A stretch of DNA of 64,000 nucleotides from Gemmiger sp. An194 (GCF_002160145.1 NZ_NFKA01000004.1:62001-126000), one strand, 5' to 3'. Counted from the stretch's first letter, positions 37,340-46,929 are shown. Notes: generated from the letters alone by a model not told the origin. Numbers and translations are program-made.

Positions 37340-38560
37340 ATGACTTTGTACGACGAGCTGGTTGCCCGCGGCCTGGTTGCTCAGGTGACCGACGAGGAAG
37401 AGATCAAGGACCTGATCAACAATGGTAAGGCCACCTTCTACATCGGCTTTGACCCCACTGCTGATTCTCTGCATGTGGGTCATTTTATGGCCCTGAACCT
37501 GATGCGCCGGATGCAGCGTGCAGGCAATCGCCCCATCGCCCTGATCGGCGGCGGCACCGCCATGGTTGGTGACCCTTCCGGCCGTACCGACATGCGCAGC
37601 ATGATGACCACCGAGACCATCCAGCACAACTGCGAATGCTTCAAAAAGCAGATGAGCAAGTTCATCGACTTCTCGGACGGCAAGGCGCTGATGCTGAACA
37701 ACGCCGACTGGCTGATGAAGCTGAACTACATCGAGCTGCTGCGGGAAGTAGGTCCCTGCTTCTCGGTCAATAACATGCTTCGTGCGGAATGCTACAAGCA
37801 GCGCATGGAGAAGGGCCTGTCCTTCCTGGAATTCAACTACATGATCATGCAGTCCTACGACTTCTATCACATGTTCCAAGAGCTGGGCTGCAATCTGCAG
37901 TGCGGTGGCGACGACCAGTGGTCCAACATGCTGGGCGGTACCGAACTGATCCGCCGCAAGCTGGGCAAGGATGCCTACGCCATGACCATCACTCTGCTGC
38001 TCACCTCGGAGGGCAAGAAGATGGGCAAAACCCAGAAGGGCGCTGTATGGCTTGATCCCGAGAAGACCAGCCCCTACGAATTCTATCAGTACTGGCGCAA
38101 TGTGGATGACGCCGATGTGATCAAGTGCCTGCGCATGCTCACCGATGTTCCCCTGGAAGAGATCGACGCAATGGCTGATTGGGAAGGCAGCCAGCTGAAC
38201 AAGGCGAAAGAGCTGCTGGCTTTCGAGCTGACCAAGCTGGTTCACAACGAAGAGGAAGCCACCAAGGCACAGGAGACCGCCCGCGGTCTGTTCAGTGGCG
38301 CTGCCGACATGGCCAACATGCCCAGCACCACTCTGACCGCCGATCAGCTGCAGGATGACCGCATTGGCATTCTGGACCTGATGATGGCTGCCAAGCTGGT
38401 TCCCAGCAAGCGTGAGGCCCGTCAGCTGATCCAGCAGGGCGGCATCCTGCTGGACGGCGAAAAGGTTTCTGATCCCACTCTGCCCGTTACTGCTGAGCAG
38501 CTGGAAAACGGCGTTGTGATCAAGAAGGGCAAAAAGACCTACCACAAGGTTCAGCTGTAA
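37340..38560 (+). CDS. tyrS: Tyrosyl-tRNA synthetase
   Basis: 406 residues of the TyrRS class I fold: HVGH (HIGH motif) near residue 45, YMIMQSYDF near 170, GGDDQWSNM near 190, KMGKT (KMSKS equivalent) near 230, and a C-terminal S4 domain (LVPSKREARQLIQQGG). AGGAGG lies 7-8 nt before ATG 37340. The T-box leader controls it. Confidence 0.97.
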   Translation: MTLYDELVARGLVAQVTDEEEIKDLINNGKATFYIGFDPTADSLHVGHFMALNLMRRMQRAGNRPIALIGGGTAMVGDPSGRTDMRSMMTTETIQHNCECFKKQMSKFIDFSDGKALMLNNADWLMKLNYIELLREVGPCFSVNNMLRAECYKQRMEKGLSFLEFNYMIMQSYDFYHMFQELGCNLQCGGDDQWSNMLGGTELIRRKLGKDAYAMTITLLLTSEGKKMGKTQKGAVWLDPEKTSPYEFYQYWRNVDDADVIKCLRMLTDVPLEEIDAMADWEGSQLNKAKELLAFELTKLVHNEEEATKAQETARGLFSGAADMANMPSTTLTADQLQDDRIGILDLMMAAKLVPSKREARQLIQQGGILLDGEKVSDPTLPVTAEQLENGVVIKKGKKTYHKVQL

Positions 38561-38593
38561 GCGCTGCCTCAGACAACGTAACTTTTTATTAAG

Positions 38594-38627
38594 AAAGGGC
38601 CGGAGCAAAATGCTCCGGCCCTTTCTG
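38594..38627. terminator. Terminator between tyrS and the convergent capA
   Basis: AAAGGGCCGGAGCA and its exact complement enclose AAA. Plus-strand reading ends in CCCTTTCTGT and minus-strand reading in CCCTTTCTTAAT, so it probably serves both genes. Confidence 0.85.
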
Positions 38628-38646
38628 TCATTCGCAAATTTTTGAT

Positions 38647-39867
38647 TTACTCGGGAAGCACCAGGAATTCCGAGTCTACATTTTCCTGAAGCATGGATGT
38701 AATATAGCTGAGCGAAAAGCCCGGGAAATTACCACGCACACCATGTGCGGAGGCAAGCTCATCGGTATAATCCCGGAGCAGATACATCCGGATATTGGCA
38801 TAATGTGCGTCATAGTGATTGACCGTCGGATAGAACAACGGCTCTCGAATCACCGTGCTGGCCGTGCCGTCCGGCTGGGTGGTTTTTTCTACTGTGAACG
38901 TGAGAATCATCCCCACCATTGTATCGGCCGTGGACTGTGCGTTCAAAAAATTCCCCAGGGAATAGGCCACAAAAGCCTGCCGCCCATCCGCTGCTGTAAG
39001 CCACTGCGCAGTCTGCACCACATGGGGATGGGTACCGATGATTACATCGGCACCCCAATCGGCCATTTTCTGCGCCAGATCTTTCTGCGCCTGTGTGACC
39101 GAGTGGCTGCCCTCCACACCCCAGTGCACGCTGACCACCACCAGATCCGCCTCGCTGCGGGCTTGCTCCAGAAGCTGCTGCATCACATCCAGCTCACTGG
39201 TATAGATCACATGGGAAGGTGCATTGGCAGGTGTATTGATTCCATTGGTATGTTCCGTAAATCCCAGGTAAGCGATTCTTACGCCATCCACTGTCTGAAT
39301 CACCGGTGCAGTGGCATCATCCGTATACAGCCCGGCGGTTGTCACATCCTCCGGCATAGCAGCCCAGAAGTCCGTGGTTGCCTGCAGGCCCTGCGCGCCT
39401 TTATCGTAGGTGTGGTTGTTGGACAGGTTGAACACCCGGAACCCCAGGTCATACAGCTGCCGTCCCATGTCTCCGGGCGTGGAGAAGCACGGATAGGTGC
39501 TGGGCTCCAGTGTATCGGTCACCAGTGTTTCCTGGTTGATCCAGTTCACATCAAAATCGCTGTAAAAGAACTTTACATTCTCGTAGCAATAGGAAAAATC
39601 ATAACCGTCCGCTCCATTTGCCTGTGCTCGCCGTTTTGCCTGCTCATAGATACCATTGTGAATCAGATTGTCACCAGTGGCGGAAAAACGAAGCGTCTGT
39701 ACCTGCGGGCCGGGCGTTGGGGTAGGGGAGGGAAGTGCTTCCTGCTCCAGCGTTGATTGGGCAAATGCAGGCTGTGCCTCCGTGCTGTTTTGGAAAAACC
39801 ATACCGCACAAATCAGCAGGCAGCATACAGAAAGCACCATCAGAACGGCAGCAATCGTACGTTTCAT
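38647..39867 (-). CDS. CapA/PgsA-family metallophosphatase-fold protein
   Basis: 406 residues: an N-terminal signal anchor (about residues 5-27), a Ser/Pro/Thr linker (PSPTPTPGP) and a CapA domain with SATGDNLIH near 63, INQETLV, FNLSNNHTYDKG near 148, VSVHWGVEG near 245 and GTHPHVVQ near 275. CapA-like proteins act in poly-gamma-glutamate or other envelope polymer synthesis; the substrate here is unknown. It starts 7 bp after dapB, so it is probably the last gene of the asd-dapA-dapB unit. Confidence 0.9.
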   Translation of the reverse strand: MKRTIAAVLMVLSVCCLLICAVWFFQNSTEAQPAFAQSTLEQEALPSPTPTPGPQVQTLRFSATGDNLIHNGIYEQAKRRAQANGADGYDFSYCYENVKFFYSDFDVNWINQETLVTDTLEPSTYPCFSTPGDMGRQLYDLGFRVFNLSNNHTYDKGAQGLQATTDFWAAMPEDVTTAGLYTDDATAPVIQTVDGVRIAYLGFTEHTNGINTPANAPSHVIYTSELDVMQQLLEQARSEADLVVVSVHWGVEGSHSVTQAQKDLAQKMADWGADVIIGTHPHVVQTAQWLTAADGRQAFVAYSLGNFLNAQSTADTMVGMILTFTVEKTTQPDGTASTVIREPLFYPTVNHYDAHYANIRMYLLRDYTDELASAHGVRGNFPGFSLSYITSMLQENVDSEFLVLPE

Positions 39868-39874
39868 AATAACC

Positions 39875-40633
39875 TCACAGCAGAGACCGCATCAAATCCT
39901 TCATATCGTAAAGACCATTTTTCTGACTGGTGAGAAAAACCGCCGCATTGATCGCGCCGTTGGCGAAGACCGCACGAGACCCGGCGCTGTGAGAGAGTGT
40001 GATGACCTCATCCGGACCGCAGAATAGAATGTCATGGTCACCCACAATGCTGCCGCCGCGAATCGTATGCAGACCCATCTCGTGGGGATCACGCTTCTGG
40101 CGCACGGAATGACGGTCATAAACATAGTGATATCGATTACCAGTGGCTTCATTGATCTCGTCTGCCAGAAGCAGGGCAGTTCCGCTGGGAGCATCCACCT
40201 TATTATGATGATGCTTTTCGATGATTTCAATGTCATAGTCCATCCCCAGTGCCTGCGCAGCCTTCTGCGCCAGCTCTGCCAGCAGGTTGATCCCCATGGA
40301 CATGTTGGCGCTCTTGAAAACCGGAGCTTTTTCTGCGGTCTGCTGAATCAGCTCACCGCATTCCCCATCCAGTCCGGTGGTGCATACCACACAGGCGGTA
40401 CCGGTGCTCTGGCAATAGCGCAGCATGGATTTGGTGGCCTCGGGGGTGGAGAAATCGATGATCACATCTGCCTTCACGTTCAGCTCCTCCAGGCTGGCCG
40501 CCACAGGAATCGGGCCGCTCTGTGCGGAAACATCCACACCGCCTACAATTCGGCAGTCATCCCGCTGAGCAATCAGCTCACACAGTACCTTGCCCATCCG
40601 TCCATTGATGCCTTGAATGATAATATCCGTCAT
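39875..40633 (-). CDS. dapB: 4-hydroxy-tetrahydrodipicolinate reductase
   Basis: 252 residues: N-terminal nucleotide-binding GINGRMGK near residue 8, IDFSTPEAT near 60, and the DapB signature EKHHHNKVDAPSGTA near 137-151. It reduces the DapA product in lysine/diaminopimelate synthesis, which also supplies dipicolinate for spores. AAAGGGAG lies 8 nt before ATG 40633. An unusual folded spacer separates it from dapA. Confidence 0.97.
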   Translation of the reverse strand: MTDIIIQGINGRMGKVLCELIAQRDDCRIVGGVDVSAQSGPIPVAASLEELNVKADVIIDFSTPEATKSMLRYCQSTGTACVVCTTGLDGECGELIQQTAEKAPVFKSANMSMGINLLAELAQKAAQALGMDYDIEIIEKHHHNKVDAPSGTALLLADEINEATGNRYHYVYDRHSVRQKRDPHEMGLHTIRGGSIVGDHDILFCGPDEVITLSHSAGSRAVFANGAINAAVFLTSQKNGLYDMKDLMRSLL

Positions 40634-40651
40634 TTTTCGTACTCCCTTTTG

Positions 40652-40722
40652 TAAAAATGCCCGGCGGAAGCGCAGGTGCGGCAAACAGCTTACGCCGTTG
40701 CTTCTGCGGCCAGCCGCCGGGC
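40652..40722 (-). terminator. Terminator-like folded spacer between dapA and dapB
   Basis: On the minus strand GCCCGGCGG (40722-40714) pairs with CCGCCGGGC (40667-40659); smaller helices including CGCAG/CTGCG fit in between. ATTTTTAC follows directly and then the dapB ribosome site, so partial termination or mRNA processing could set the dapA:dapB ratio. Confidence 0.6.
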
Positions 40723-40758
40723 AGAAAACTTATAAAGTTGTAGTAGGCTTGATCCGAA

Positions 40759-41646
40759 TCAAAGCAGACCGGTATCCCGCAATGCTTTTTCGATTCGGGC
40801 CAGATTTGCTTCGCTGGGCTCAACCAGGGGCAAACGGCAATCACCGGCATCCCAGCCCAGCATATTCATTGCAGCCTTCACGGGGATCGGGTTCACATCG
40901 CAGAACAGCGCACTGCACAGCTCACTGAACTCCAGCTGCATGGCCGCACTCTCTTTGATTTTGCCGTCAAACCAGAGCTGACACATCTGGTGCATCTGGG
41001 CGGGAGCCACATTGGCGGCCACCGAAATCACACCCTTGCCGCCAACCGAGAGCAGGGGAACCACTTGATCGTCATTGCCGGAATACAGGGGCAGCTCCTC
41101 GCCGCACAGCGCGGCGATCCGTACCACCTGGGCAATGTTGCCGCTGGCTTCCTTGAGGCCCCGGATCATGGGATGACGGGAAAGCTCCAGCGCGGTTTCC
41201 GGCTGAATGTTCACCCCGGTACGGGATGGTACATTGTAGATGATGGCAGGCAGATCGGTGGAATCCGCAATCGTGAAAAAGCTCTTTACAAGCCCGGCCT
41301 GACTGGTCTTGTTGTAGTAAGGGGTAACCAGCAGCAGCGCATCCGCACCCCGTGCAGCGGCTTCCTTGGACATCATCACTGCATGGGCAGTATTGTTGGA
41401 GCCGGTCCCGGCAATTACCGGAACCCGACCCTGGGCCGCCTCTACCACGCAGCGGATACATTCCAGATGCTCATCATCCTCCAGGGTTGCGGATTCACCC
41501 GTGGTCCCACACACGACCAGCGCGTCCGTGCCGCTTTCCACCTGAAATTCAGCCATCTTTTTCAATTCCGCAAAATTCACGGAGCCATCGGCGCACATCG
41601 GGGTAATCATGGCAACCGCACTTCCGGTGAAAATAAGCTCTTTCAT
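40759..41646 (-). CDS. dapA: 4-hydroxy-tetrahydrodipicolinate synthase
   Basis: 295 residues, TIM-barrel. GTTGESATLEDDEH lies near residue 46, YYNKTSQAGL near 105, YNVPSRTGVNI near 134 and KEASGN (Schiff-base lysine) near 163. It condenses pyruvate and aspartate semialdehyde. ATG 41646 is preferred since AAAGGAG lies 9 nt upstream; ATG 41655 would abut that site. Confidence 0.97.
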   Translation of the reverse strand: MKELIFTGSAVAMITPMCADGSVNFAELKKMAEFQVESGTDALVVCGTTGESATLEDDEHLECIRCVVEAAQGRVPVIAGTGSNNTAHAVMMSKEAAARGADALLLVTPYYNKTSQAGLVKSFFTIADSTDLPAIIYNVPSRTGVNIQPETALELSRHPMIRGLKEASGNIAQVVRIAALCGEELPLYSGNDDQVVPLLSVGGKGVISVAANVAPAQMHQMCQLWFDGKIKESAAMQLEFSELCSALFCDVNPIPVKAAMNMLGWDAGDCRLPLVEPSEANLARIEKALRDTGLL

Positions 41647-41684
41647 CGCTGTCATCTCCTTTGGTTCAAATCAAATTGGTTCAA

Positions 41685-42764
41685 TCAATCCAGATAGCCC
41701 TTGGCCGCCAGCAGCTCTGCCAGCAGCACGCCGCCGCCGGCAGCGCCCCGCAGGGTATTGTGGGAAAGGCATACAAACTTGTAATCGTACTGGGTATCTT
41801 CGCGCAGACGGCCGATAGATACCGCCATACCGTTTTCCAGGTTCCGGTCCAGCTTGGTCTGCGGGCGGTCGTTTTCCTCAAAATAGTGCAGGAACTGCTT
41901 GGGCGCACTGGGCAGCTCCAAACGCTGTGCCTCGCCCTGGAATGCAGCCCACCGCTCCAGAATCTGCTCCTTGGTAGGCTTCTTCTCGAAGCTCATGAAC
42001 ACGGCAGCCATATGGCCGTCGGAAACGGGGATGCGCAGGCACTGGGCAGTGATGGCAGGGGAGGCAGCCTTCACGATGCGGTCACCTTCCACATGGCCCC
42101 ACAGCTTCAGAGGCTCCTGTTCGCTCTTCTCCTCCTCGCCGCCGATGTAAGGGATGCAGTTATCCACCATCTCCGGCCAGGTCTCAAAGGTCTTGCCCGC
42201 ACCGGAAATCGCCTGATAGGTGCATACAAGCACGTTCTTCAGCCCGAACTCCTCCCGCAGGGGATGAAGCGCAGGAACATAGCTCTGCAGCGAGCAATTG
42301 GACTTCACGGCAATGAAACCACGGGTGGTGCCCAGGCGGCGGCGCTGGGCCTCGATGATCTGAGCGTGATCAGCGTTGATCTCCGGCACGATCATAGGCA
42401 CATCATCGGTAAACCGGTTGGCACTGTTGTTGGAAATCACCGGGCATTCTGCCTTGGCGTATGCTTCCTCCAGGGCCTTGATCTCATCCTTCTTCATGTC
42501 CACAGCGCAGAATACGAAGTCCACCTTCTGGGCAACTTCTTCCACGTGGGAAGCATCCATCACCACAAGCTTTGCAGCATTCTGCGGCATCGGAGTAGGC
42601 ATGGCCCAGCGGGCACCGACTGCTTCCTCGTAGGTCTTACCCGCAGAACGGGGAGAGGCAGCCACAACGACCAGCTCGAACCAAGGATGATTCTCCAACA
42701 AGGAAACAAACCGCTGACCGACCATTCCGGTGGCGCCAACCACACCAACTTGATACTTTTTCAT
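41685..42764 (-). CDS. asd: Aspartate-semialdehyde dehydrogenase
   Basis: 359 residues: NADP-binding GATGMVGQRF (residues 10-19), SNNSANRF near 112, the catalytic cysteine in KSNCSLQ near 154, ISGAGKT near 185 and SDGHMAAVF near 250. The form resembles the longer archaeal/fungal-type Asd seen in many Clostridia. It heads the asd-dapA-dapB-capA unit behind a ~174-nt structured leader. Confidence 0.95.
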   Translation of the reverse strand: MKKYQVGVVGATGMVGQRFVSLLENHPWFELVVVAASPRSAGKTYEEAVGARWAMPTPMPQNAAKLVVMDASHVEEVAQKVDFVFCAVDMKKDEIKALEEAYAKAECPVISNNSANRFTDDVPMIVPEINADHAQIIEAQRRRLGTTRGFIAVKSNCSLQSYVPALHPLREEFGLKNVLVCTYQAISGAGKTFETWPEMVDNCIPYIGGEEEKSEQEPLKLWGHVEGDRIVKAASPAITAQCLRIPVSDGHMAAVFMSFEKKPTKEQILERWAAFQGEAQRLELPSAPKQFLHYFEENDRPQTKLDRNLENGMAVSIGRLREDTQYDYKFVCLSHNTLRGAAGGGVLLAELLAAKGYLD

Positions 42765-42938
42765 CGCTTACATCATCCTTTCCGTTTCCCTCCCGGCATT
42801 TTCATTCTTATGCCGGCCCCCTTTGGGGTTATATCCGAGCAATTGTGCCGGATATAAAAAAAACCGGCTTGAAAACCGGCAACGTATGCAATATAATAAA
42901 TTAGATTGCATAACACATGCACAGCGTTTCTGTGCTTT
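42765..42938 (-). promoter_or_regulatory. Structured 5' leader of asd-dapA-dapB with internal terminator
   Basis: Read on the minus strand from the predicted start near 42938, the hairpins are GCACAG/CTGTGC (42935-42919), TATGCAAT/ATTGCATA (42912-42885), CCGGTT/AGCCGG followed by eight T (42879-42856, an intrinsic-terminator shape), TATATCCG/CGGATATA (42856-42830), CCCC/GGGG (42828-42818) and CCGGCAT/ATGCCGG (42816-42793). The last stands before the asd ribosome site. It does not show the lysine-riboswitch consensus elements I know. Attenuation is inferred. Confidence 0.7.
42869..42897 (+). promoter_or_regulatory. Promoter of queA-tgt
   Basis: TTGAAA (42869-42874) and TATAAT (42892-42897) are 17 bp apart. 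This promoter lies inside the divergent asd leader, so the two transcripts overlap. Confidence 0.75.
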
Positions 42939-42944
42939 GTTCTA

Positions 42945-42973
42945 ACTATAGCATTGCCGGCAGGTAATGTCAA
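42945..42973 (-). promoter_or_regulatory. Promoter of asd-dapA-dapB-capA
   Basis: On the minus strand TTGACA (42973-42968) and TATAGT (42950-42945) are 17 bp apart. Confidence 0.88.
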
Positions 42974-42995
42974 TGTAAGGAGAGGCAATATTTCT

Positions 42996-44024
42996 ATGCT
43001 GAAAAAAGATTTCTGGTTCGACCTGCCGCAGGAACTGATTGCGCAGGAACCCTGCAGCCCCCGCGATGCCGCCCGGCTGATGTGCCTGGACCGTTCCAAC
43101 GATCAGATCCAGCACCGTATTTTCCGGGATCTGGTGGATCTCCTGGAGCCTGGCGACCTTCTGGTGGTGAACAATTCCAAGGTGTTGCCCGCCCGTCTGA
43201 TCGGCCAAAAGGAGCACACCGGCGCAGTGTGTGAGCTGCTTCTGCTGCGGCAGGAAAGCAACGACGTTTGGGAGTGCCTGGCGCGCCCCGGTAAGCGTCT
43301 CAAACCCGGCATGCGCATCCTGTTTGGCGACGGCTCCCTGATTGCCACGATTCAGGAGACCAAAGAGGACGGCAACAAGCTGGTTTCCTTCGAGCATAAC
43401 ACCCAGACCCTTTACGAGAAGCTGGACGAGTTCGGCAAGATGCCGCTTCCTCCTTATATTACCAAGCAGCTGGAGGATCAAAGTCAGTACCAGACCGTAT
43501 ACGCCAAGGAACTGGGCAGTGCAGCGGCACCCACCGCAGGTCTGCATTTCACCCCGGAACTGATGCAGAAGCTGAAGGAGAAGGGGATCGGCATCACTGA
43601 GGTTACCCTGCATGTGGGCCTTGGTACCTTCCGCCCGGTCAAGGAGGACGAGATTGAGGATCACCTGATGCACTCGGAGTGGTACAGTGTGAGTGAGGAG
43701 ACCGCTCGACTCATCAATGAGACCAAGGAAGCCGGTCACCGAGTTATTGCCGTCGGCACCACCAGCTGCCGCACTCTGGAATCGGTGGCTGCCAAATACG
43801 GCAAAATCCAGGCCTGCAGCGGTGACACCAGCATCTTCCTGTATCCCGGCTGTAAGTTCCTGTGTCTGGATGGCCTGATTACCAATTTCCATCTGCCGGA
43901 AAGCACCCTGATCATGCTGGTCAGCGCCTTTTACGGCTACGACAAAACCATGGTAGCCTACAAGACCGCTGTGGAGCAGCGTTACCGCTTTTTCAGCTTT
44001 GGCGATGCCATGCTGATTCTTTGA
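42996..44024 (+). CDS. queA: S-adenosylmethionine:tRNA ribosyltransferase-isomerase
   Basis: 342 residues with DFWFDLPQELIAQEP at the start, NNSKVLPARL near 64, GKMPLPPYI near 150, APTAGLHFT near 178, and HVGLGTFRPV near 207. It adds the epoxycyclopentane to preQ1 in tRNA during queuosine synthesis. AAGGAG precedes ATG 42996. tgt follows. Confidence 0.97.
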   Translation: MLKKDFWFDLPQELIAQEPCSPRDAARLMCLDRSNDQIQHRIFRDLVDLLEPGDLLVVNNSKVLPARLIGQKEHTGAVCELLLLRQESNDVWECLARPGKRLKPGMRILFGDGSLIATIQETKEDGNKLVSFEHNTQTLYEKLDEFGKMPLPPYITKQLEDQSQYQTVYAKELGSAAAPTAGLHFTPELMQKLKEKGIGITEVTLHVGLGTFRPVKEDEIEDHLMHSEWYSVSEETARLINETKEAGHRVIAVGTTSCRTLESVAAKYGKIQACSGDTSIFLYPGCKFLCLDGLITNFHLPESTLIMLVSAFYGYDKTMVAYKTAVEQRYRFFSFGDAMLIL

Positions 44025-44032
44025 TTGTATAA

Positions 44033-45190
<1,158 letters not shown>

Positions 45191-45212
45191 CCAAATCTTC
45201 CCGCCCACAGGC

Positions 45213-45241
45213 TTGCATATCCGCTCGTTATCCGCTATAAT
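45213..45241 (+). promoter_or_regulatory. Promoter of yajC
   Basis: TTGCAT (45213-45218) and TATAAT (45236-45241) are 17 bp apart, 39 bp before the start codon. Confidence 0.82.
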
Positions 45242-45280
45242 AAACTTATTCGATTGAATTCGAGAGGAGTTTACAAACAC

Positions 45281-45610
45281 ATGGCACTGAATCTTTTGAG
45301 CACTTCCACCGACGCAATTTCCTTCTATAGCCCGTTCATCATGATCCTGGTCATGGTGCTGTTCATGTGGCTGTTCATCTACCGGCCCCAGAAAAAGCAG
45401 CAGCAGAAAGAGACCGAGATGCGCAATTCTCTGGAGATCGGCGATGAGGTTACCACCATCGGCGGTATTGTTGGCCGCGTGGTTGCCATCAAAGAGGACA
45501 CCTTCGTTCTGGAGACCGGCAGCGACCGCACTAAGATCCGTTTCCGCCGTGCTGCGATCCAGTCCATCGAGAAGCTGAACATGGAAGCTACTCAGACTTC
45601 TTCCAAGTAA
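45281..45610 (+). CDS. yajC: Preprotein translocase subunit YajC
   Basis: 109 residues: one membrane helix (about 16-36), then the signature YRPQKKQQQKETEMRNSL and GDEVTTIGGIVGRVV. YajC associates with SecDF in the Sec pathway. The queA-tgt-yajC order is widely conserved. GAGAGGAG precedes ATG 45281. Confidence 0.96.
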   Translation: MALNLLSTSTDAISFYSPFIMILVMVLFMWLFIYRPQKKQQQKETEMRNSLEIGDEVTTIGGIVGRVVAIKEDTFVLETGSDRTKIRFRRAAIQSIEKLNMEATQTSSK

Positions 45611-45621
45611 GCACGCATATA

Positions 45622-45662
45622 AAAACACCCTCTGCATAGAAATAGTGCAGGGGGTGTTTTTT
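45622..45662 (+). terminator. Terminator after yajC that overlaps the next ribosome site
   Basis: AAAACACCCTCTGCA pairs with TGCAGGGGGTGTTTT around a 9-nt loop (one wobble), and the T-run ends 2 bp before the next start codon. The 3' arm contains GGGGGTG, the only candidate ribosome site for the following gene. Confidence 0.85.
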
Positions 45663-45664
45663 CT

Positions 45665-46090
45665 ATGCAAAAACGGACATCTGCTGAACACGCAGGCAAA
45701 CAATTGCTGTTTTCCATCCTTTTTTCTGCAGGAACCGGTGCATTTGTCTGCGCCGGGACGCTTTGTCTTTTGGCCAAAATGATCGTTGCCGCGCAGCCAT
45801 CCGCCTGGTGGGCCATTCCCATGTCTGCCATTGCTGTTATGGCGGGCTGCTTTGTAAGCGGATACTTTCTGGCCCGGCGGATGGGACAGAACGGTCTTTT
45901 TTGCGGGCTGTGCTGTGGGCTTTTTTTCTTTTTGATCTTCCTTCTCGCTGCAATGTTAAACGGCAGCTATGAGTATACCGCTTTTGCTGCCATCAAATGC
46001 GTGTGCTACAGCCTTGCAGGTGCTTTGGGCGGATATGTCGGCTTACTTTCCAGCGAGCGCACAAAACGAAAAATGCATGCTGTGCGCTAA
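45665..46090 (+). CDS. TIGR04086 (YrzE-like) membrane protein
   Basis: 141 residues with four hydrophobic segments (about 15-38, 46-68, 75-95, 103-125), glycine-rich, and a basic C-terminus: the TIGR04086 pattern. Function unknown; it often neighbours yajC in Clostridia. ATG 45665 is the first usable start and no independent promoter is seen, so expression would need readthrough of the yajC terminator. Confidence 0.85.
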   Translation: MQKRTSAEHAGKQLLFSILFSAGTGAFVCAGTLCLLAKMIVAAQPSAWWAIPMSAIAVMAGCFVSGYFLARRMGQNGLFCGLCCGLFFFLIFLLAAMLNGSYEYTAFAAIKCVCYSLAGALGGYVGLLSSERTKRKMHAVR

Positions 46091-46091
46091 T

Positions 46092-46127
46092 AAAAAGAAC
46101 CAGGGTGATTGCCCTGGTTCTTTTTAT
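46092..46127. terminator. Strong terminator after the TIGR04086 gene
   Basis: AAAAAGAACCAGGG and its exact complement enclose TGATTG, with T-rich sequence after the plus-strand arm and a mirrored A-tract that would work on the minus strand too. Confidence 0.92.
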
Positions 46128-46179
46128 TGAATCCACCGCATAAAATAGTCCCAAAGAAATTGTAAAGAGGGACAAGCTT

Positions 46180-46929
46180 ATGTGGACGTATCGAAATGAA
46201 CAGGCATCCAATTCCGCAGCAATCGCAAATTCATCTGCACACACTTCTGCGAAAGCACCTTTCTCCGAAAAGGCATTCCAAAAAGGCTCTCACATCCCGG
46301 TAATGACCATCGAAAAAGCTTCACGTTCTCAACGTGCTATTCGTCCCCAAAAGCGATTCGGAGCGTTTGCGTTTGGGGCCCTGCTGTATCTGACAGGCGT
46401 GCTACTGGGCTCTCTCTGGCGCCCTGATCCAGACAGCTGGCTGTCGAACTATGCCCAGCACTATGTGGAGCTTCAAATCACCCGGCATCTGGAGCACCAG
46501 CTCACTCCGATCTTCTGTGCACAATTTCTAGCATTGCTTACTCAGCTTATGCTGGCCGCTCTGGCCGGCTTCTGTGCGTTCGGCGTCGCACTGCTGCCCG
46601 TACTCATCCTTTTAAAAGGAATTGGGGTAGGCTTTTTCACCGCCTGCCTGTATCTAGAATATGGTCTCGCGCAGGGAGCTGGCATGGAGTTCCTTCTTTT
46701 CTTTTTTCCGCAGCTTCTGGGGCTATTTCTGCTACTCAGTCAAAGTGTCGTTGCGTGGCGCCTTTCCCATGAGCTTCTGGCCGTGTGTATACATAACCGG
46801 GGTACTCGACCCTTAACGGAAAGCAAACGCGTTTTAAGCAGGCTTTTGCTTTGCTGCTGTGCCGCTTTGTTGCCCTGTATTCTTTCCTGTATATGCTCCG
46901 TTCTTTTTGCCGGATTATTCCTGGCCTGA
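46180..46929 (+). CDS. spoIIM: Stage II sporulation protein M-like membrane protein
   Basis: 249 residues: a hydrophilic N-terminus of about 65 residues, then five hydrophobic segments with FAFGALLYLTGVLLGSLW near 70 and LLKGIGVGFFTACLY near 150. SpoIIM forms the SpoIIDMP peptidoglycan-degrading complex that drives engulfment. Bacillus also carries spoIIM close to xerD, as here. The N-terminal extension is longer than usual. AGAGGGA lies 7 nt before ATG 46180. The end overlaps the convergent recombinase by 15 bp. Confidence 0.8.
   Translation: MWTYRNEQASNSAAIANSSAHTSAKAPFSEKAFQKGSHIPVMTIEKASRSQRAIRPQKRFGAFAFGALLYLTGVLLGSLWRPDPDSWLSNYAQHYVELQITRHLEHQLTPIFCAQFLALLTQLMLAALAGFCAFGVALLPVLILLKGIGVGFFTACLYLEYGLAQGAGMEFLLFFFPQLLGLFLLLSQSVVAWRLSHELLAVCIHNRGTRPLTESKRVLSRLLLCCCAALLPCILSCICSVLFAGLFLA

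Noticed and set aside
42765-42938. Lysine riboswitch upstream of asd
   Set aside because: The expected conserved purine-rich core segments and long P1-P5 arrangement are not visible; the leader is a row of simple hairpins.
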